Shown one piece after another: positions 60,849 to 64,000 of a stretch of 64,000 nucleotides of DNA. The stretch is from Thioalbus denitrificans. GTDB lineage: Bacteria; Pseudomonadota; Gammaproteobacteria; DSM-26407. The first letter of the stretch is position 1; every line of letters starts with the position of its first letter. The position numbers were made by a program, and so were the translations under genes. The notes below the pieces were generated by a model. It ran no database searches. It saw nothing but the letters and a program-made list of their open reading frames with translations, and had not been told where the DNA came from. Location of the stretch: the NCBI RefSeq assembly GCF_003337735.1, contig NZ_QPJY01000001.1, forward strand, positions 20,150-84,149, given 5' to 3'.

Positions 60849-61790
60849 TCAATAGTAGAAGTAACGGACATAGTGGAAAAACAGCGGTGCCGTATAGGTG
60901 AGGCTGTCCACCCGGTCGAGGATGCCGCCGTGACCCGGCAACAGCGTCCCGCTGTCCTTCACTCCCAAATCCCGCTTCAGTGCCGATATGGTCACATCAC
61001 CCACAAAGCCGCTCACCGCGATGAGCAGACCCGCCGCCAGTGCCATGCCGCTTTCCAGCGGTGTTAGCAGTGGAGCCGCGGACCAGGCCAGCAGGACGGT
61101 TGTAACCACACCGCCGATGAAACCCGCCCAGGTTTTGTTCGGACTCACCTTGGGAACGATCCGGCGGCGCCCGAAGCGCTTTCCCCAGAGGTACTGTGCC
61201 ACATCGTTGATTTGGGTCAGCGCCACGAGATAGAGCACCAGGCCGGCACCACCGTTATCGGTCATGTCGGGACCTGGCAGCACCAGCAGGTAAGCCACGT
61301 GACTCAGGCTGAATACCATGGTCATCACACCCCAATGCAGGGTGCCCACAGCCCGCAGGAAGTCCCGGGGCTCACCGATGGTCACCATCCTCAGGGGCAG
61401 CAGCAGAAACAGGTAGACCGGGATGAAAATGACGAACATTCCGTACCAGCCCGTGGCGACCCAGTAGTACTGCACCGGGATGGCGAGATAGGCCCAGAAC
61501 AGGACCCGCCGGTCCGCACGCCGTGTGGGAATAAGGGAGAGATATTCCTTCAGCGCGAGGAAGCTCACGAAGGCGAAAAAAACGATGGAAACCGTGCGGG
61601 AGAGCAGGAGTGCGGCGGTGAACACGCTCACCATCAACCACCAGCTGCGCACCCGCAAGATCAACTCACCGAGATCCCGTTCCGGCTGCCGCCGGCGCAT
61701 CAAGGCCAGCATCGAGCTTGCCACGATCAGAAGGACATAAAGCCCGGCGAGCATCCACAAGACGGCCGACGAGAGGTCCTGCGCGATCAC
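60849..61790 (-). CDS. cdsA: Phosphatidate cytidylyltransferase (CdsA family)
   Basis: The product is 313 residues with about eight helices. The signature is complete near the C-terminus: SALKRDLGVKDSGTLLPGHG, then GILDRVDSL. It makes CDP-diacylglycerol from phosphatidate and CTP. It overlaps the upstream phosphatidyltransferase gene by 4 bases and is followed by the acyltransferase gene. The three genes encode consecutive steps of phospholipid synthesis. The N-terminal extension (about 50 residues) is longer than in E. coli CdsA. Confidence 0.93.
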   Translation of the reverse strand: MIAQDLSSAVLWMLAGLYVLLIVASSMLALMRRRQPERDLGELILRVRSWWLMVSVFTAALLLSRTVSIVFFAFVSFLALKEYLSLIPTRRADRRVLFWAYLAIPVQYYWVATGWYGMFVIFIPVYLFLLLPLRMVTIGEPRDFLRAVGTLHWGVMTMVFSLSHVAYLLVLPGPDMTDNGGAGLVLYLVALTQINDVAQYLWGKRFGRRRIVPKVSPNKTWAGFIGGVVTTVLLAWSAAPLLTPLESGMALAAGLLIAVSGFVGDVTISALKRDLGVKDSGTLLPGHGGILDRVDSLTYTAPLFFHYVRYFYY

Positions 61791-62392
61791 CCCACCTCTC
61801 CCAGGGCGCCGCGCGCCCGATTAACCACCGTCAGCCCCAGCAGCAGGACCATCACCACCAGGACCCCGTTGATCCAGGGCGCCGCATCGACCCCCAGCCC
61901 CAGGACGGCACCCACGGCCCCGAGCCAGAGCGCCCGGTCGCTCTTGCCCATCGGACCCTCATAGCGCCGGGAAGCTCCAATCTGAACCCCCACCACCCCG
62001 GTCATCTCGCTCACCACCGACCCCAGCACAACCAGCACCACTAAAGCAGGGGATAAGGCAGGCACAAACGCCAGGGGGAGATAGAGGGCGATATCCGAGA
62101 CGACGTCGCCCAGTTCGTTCAGCATTCCTCCCAGCGCAGAGACCATCCCGTGCTCGCGGGCAAGCATCCCGTCGATGGCATTCAGCGCCATGCGCAGCAG
62201 CAGCGCCAATGGCAGCAGCAGGAGGGGCCAGTGGGAGGTGGGGTTCGAGAGAATGATGGCGCCGGTACCCAGAGACAGTGCGATGGCCACCACAGTCACC
62301 TGGTTGGCGCTGACTCCGGCGGAGGCCAGGCGCGAAACGAGGGGGCGTAGCAATGCCTGGAACCGGGGTTTCAGATCATAGACGCTGGGCAT
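61787..62392 (-). CDS. CDP-alcohol phosphatidyltransferase family protein
   Basis: The product is 201 residues with about six helices. The family active-site motif is present as NAIDGMLAREHG followed by LNELGDVVSD. The spacing is longer than the textbook DG(x2)AR(x8)G(x3)D(x3)D and the Gly is Asn, a variant I recall in other members grouped with plsC and cdsA. The alcohol acceptor cannot be read from sequence. The start at 62392 (MPSVYDLKPRF) has AAGGA upstream. It is the first gene of the lipid operon. Confidence 0.88.
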   Translation of the reverse strand: MPSVYDLKPRFQALLRPLVSRLASAGVSANQVTVVAIALSLGTGAIILSNPTSHWPLLLLPLALLLRMALNAIDGMLAREHGMVSALGGMLNELGDVVSDIALYLPLAFVPALSPALVVLVVLGSVVSEMTGVVGVQIGASRRYEGPMGKSDRALWLGAVGAVLGLGVDAAPWINGVLVVMVLLLGLTVVNRARGALGEVG

Positions 62393-62601
62393 GCAGCGAC
62401 ATCCTTCCTTGGTCGTGTGTGCCGCGCATCCTGCGCGCCACCTATTCATGTCAGCAAGCTGCTGAATCTATCATCCCAGACGGCAGCGCGGAACCACCCG
62501 GCTGCTTCACGCGCGCAGCAGCAGCCAGACGATGATCAGGAGCCCCCGGTCCCGGTGTCCACCAACACTCCCATAAACGCCATGGGTAGGTAAGCACTTG
62601 C

Positions 62602-63534
62602 TTACAGCGCCTCGAAGGCCGCCGCCATCCGCCGCCGCAGCGCCGCATCCGGCAGCGCGCCGCGGAGCGCTCCCATGTTCTCCTCCATGTGGGCCACCTG
62701 GGAGGTGGCGGGGATGGCGACGGTGACCGCGGGGTGGGAGACGATGAACTTGAGGAACAACTGGGCCCAGTTGACGCAGCCGATCTCCGCCGCCCAGTCC
62801 GGCAACGGCCGGCCGTGCACGGCCCGGAACAGGCGCCCGCCCTGGAACGGCCGGTTGATGATGACGGCGATGCCCCGCTCGGCGGCCAGCGGCAGCAGCC
62901 GCGCCTCCGCCTCCCGGTCGGCGATGTTGTAGGTGACCTGCACGAAGTCGAGCGGCTCGGTGCGCAGCAGCCGTTCCAGCTCGGCGTGGCGACGGCCGTG
63001 GGAGGTGGTCACGCCCAGGTAGCGGATCCGCCCCTCGGCCTTCCACTCCTTCAGGACCGGCAGGTGCGTCTCCCGGTCGAGCAGGTTGTGAACCTGCATC
63101 AGGTCAAGACGCGCCACCCCCCACAGCCCGCGGGATCGCTCCATCTGGCGGCTGCCCGCCGCGCGGCCCCGGGTCCAGACCTTGGTGGCGCTGAACAGCG
63201 CGTCGGCTTCGGGAATGCGCTTCAGGCAGTAGCCGAGCGTGGCCTCGGCGCGGCCGTACATGGGCGAGGAGTCGATGAGCGCCCCGCCGCGGGCGAAGAA
63301 GGTGCGCAGGATCGCCACCCGGGTGGCCAGCTCGGCGGTATCGGAACCCACGTCGAAGGTGATCCAGGTGCCCATGCCGATGACCGGCAGGGTCTCGCCA
63401 CTGGCCGGGATGGGCCTGGTGATGATCGGTCCCGGGCCGGCGGCAAGCCCCGGGCCGAGCCACAGCGCCGCGCCCAGTCCGCCGAGCCGGGCCAGGAACG
63501 CCCGCCGGCCCGGAGTGCGAGGTTTCCGCTCCAT
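62602..63534 (-). CDS. Exported aldo/keto reductase family protein
   Basis: The product is 310 residues. A twin-arginine type signal (GRRAFLARLGGLGAALWLG) precedes an aldo/keto reductase barrel. The catalytic Asp and Tyr lie in LIDSSPMYGRAE, the Lys in FSATKVWTRG and the His in LMQVHNLLDR. NADPH-linked reductases of this kind are exported folded with their cofactor. GGAGG precedes the start at 63534. Substrate unknown. It lies 17 bases downstream of fhs on the same strand and is probably in its transcript. Confidence 0.9.
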   Translation of the reverse strand: MERKPRTPGRRAFLARLGGLGAALWLGPGLAAGPGPIITRPIPASGETLPVIGMGTWITFDVGSDTAELATRVAILRTFFARGGALIDSSPMYGRAEATLGYCLKRIPEADALFSATKVWTRGRAAGSRQMERSRGLWGVARLDLMQVHNLLDRETHLPVLKEWKAEGRIRYLGVTTSHGRRHAELERLLRTEPLDFVQVTYNIADREAEARLLPLAAERGIAVIINRPFQGGRLFRAVHGRPLPDWAAEIGCVNWAQLFLKFIVSHPAVTVAIPATSQVAHMEENMGALRGALPDAALRRRMAAAFEAL

Positions 63535-63551
63535 GACGCGCCTCCGCGGGA

Positions 63552-64000
63552 TCAGATGCCCAGCACCTCGCCCGACCCGGAGAGATCGATGTGGTGGGCG
63601 GCGGGCTCTGGCGGCAGCCCGGGCATGGTGACGATATCGCCGGTGAGCGCCAGCAGGTAGCCGGCCCCGGCCGCCGCCCGCACCGACTCCACCGGCAGCT
63701 CGAAGCCCTCCGCCTCCGGCCGGCCCGCCTGGCGCGGGTCCCCGGACAGGGTCAGGTGGGGCTTGGCGATGCACACCGGCAGCCGATCGAGGCCGAGGCA
63801 GCGGATCCGCTCCAGGTCCCGGCGGGCGGTACGGCTGAAGTCGAGCCCGCCAGCGCCGTAGATGGTGCGCGCCACCGCCCCGATCTTCGCCTCCGGGCTC
63901 TCCTCCAGCCCGTAGAGAAAGCGTGGCGGAGGCATTGGCCGATCCGCAGCGGCCACCACCGCGTCCGCCAGCGCCCCGGCCCCCGCCCCGCCCTCGGTGA
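63552..64000 (-). CDS. fhs: Formate-tetrahydrofolate ligase, C-terminal part (runs off the window end)
   Basis: About 149 C-terminal residues are visible; the gene continues past base 64000. FLYGLEESPEAKIGAVARTI and YGAGGLDFSRTARRDLERI match the end of FTHFS, as do LPVCIAKPHLTLSGDP and the closing phrase GDIVTMPGLPPEPAAHHIDL. The enzyme makes 10-formyl-tetrahydrofolate from formate, ATP and tetrahydrofolate, feeding one-carbon metabolism. The stop codon is at 63552. The exported aldo/keto reductase gene follows 17 bases later. Confidence 0.95.
   Translation of the reverse strand, partial: TEGGAGAGALADAVVAAADRPMPPPRFLYGLEESPEAKIGAVARTIYGAGGLDFSRTARRDLERIRCLGLDRLPVCIAKPHLTLSGDPRQAGRPEAEGFELPVESVRAAAGAGYLLALTGDIVTMPGLPPEPAAHHIDLSGSGEVLGI

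Noticed and set aside
62590-62605. GTAAGCACTTGCTTAC palindrome at the end of the aldo/keto reductase gene
   Set aside because: It includes the stop codon, has a loop of only two bases and no T run, so it does not make a terminator.

Overview
The window is GC-rich, densely packed bacterial DNA from what looks like a chemo- or photolithotrophic gammaproteobacterium of the Chromatiales/Ectothiorhodospiraceae type. The clues are a cytochrome c5, a Thivi_2564-family small membrane protein, a TorF-family porin, a phasin (polyhydroxyalkanoate storage), Rep, UbiK and ComM of gammaproteobacterial type, and a heavy load of Na+/H+ transport genes (N-type ATPase, CPA1 antiporter, multi-subunit Mrp system). 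The assignment is an inference from gene content; no rRNA gene is present. I see no transposase, integrase, prophage or CRISPR array.

Layout. 1-3.1 kb: a nitrogen cassette on the minus strand, with P-II (partial), a TorF porin, AmtB and a second, nearly identical P-II gene. Two minus-strand promoters of sigma-54 type each have an NtrC-type palindrome about 90 bp upstream. 3.2-17 kb: plus-strand housekeeping and signalling genes, namely ubiK, comM, a PAS-GAF-HD-GYP protein, rfbB, two large hybrid histidine kinases and rep. 17-18 kb: cytochrome c5 (minus) and tRNA-Arg(CCG). 18.4-27.1 kb: a single 2919-residue cyclic beta-1,2-glucan synthase-like protein. 27.2-32.4 kb: small envelope and stress proteins (PLDc_N, Thivi_2564, SYLF, a secreted Met-Gly-Gly repeat protein, HlyIII, DUF1840) and the CbpA/CbpM co-chaperone pair. 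32.4-39.2 kb: a complete nine-gene N-ATPase operon (D-C-Q-R-B-E-F-A-G). 39.3-46 kb: two Crp/Fnr paralogues, glycine-zipper and other small lipoproteins, a CPA1 cation/proton antiporter and several small unknowns. 46.3-50.2 kb: phasin, a small membrane-anchored protein, an aspartic protease, RhlE and an HPF/RaiA-like protein. 50.3-59.3 kb: NhaR, an unusual Mrp operon and a tandem universal stress protein. 59.4-64 kb: a secreted intradiol dioxygenase, a three-gene phospholipid operon (PlsC-like, CdsA, CDP-alcohol phosphatidyltransferase), an exported aldo/keto reductase and the 3' end of fhs.

The unifying theme of 18-59 kb is adaptation to salt, pH and envelope stress: an osmoregulated glucan synthase, an ATPase suited to pumping ions, two kinds of Na+/H+ antiporter, NhaR, chaperones and stress proteins. 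The parts least like described systems are the Mrp operon (MrpA C-terminal domain fused to MrpB, three antiporter-like subunits of which the last has lost key residues, and a 49-residue leader protein) and the secreted protein made of 16 near-perfect PGMMGG(P)PQGGYGG repeats.
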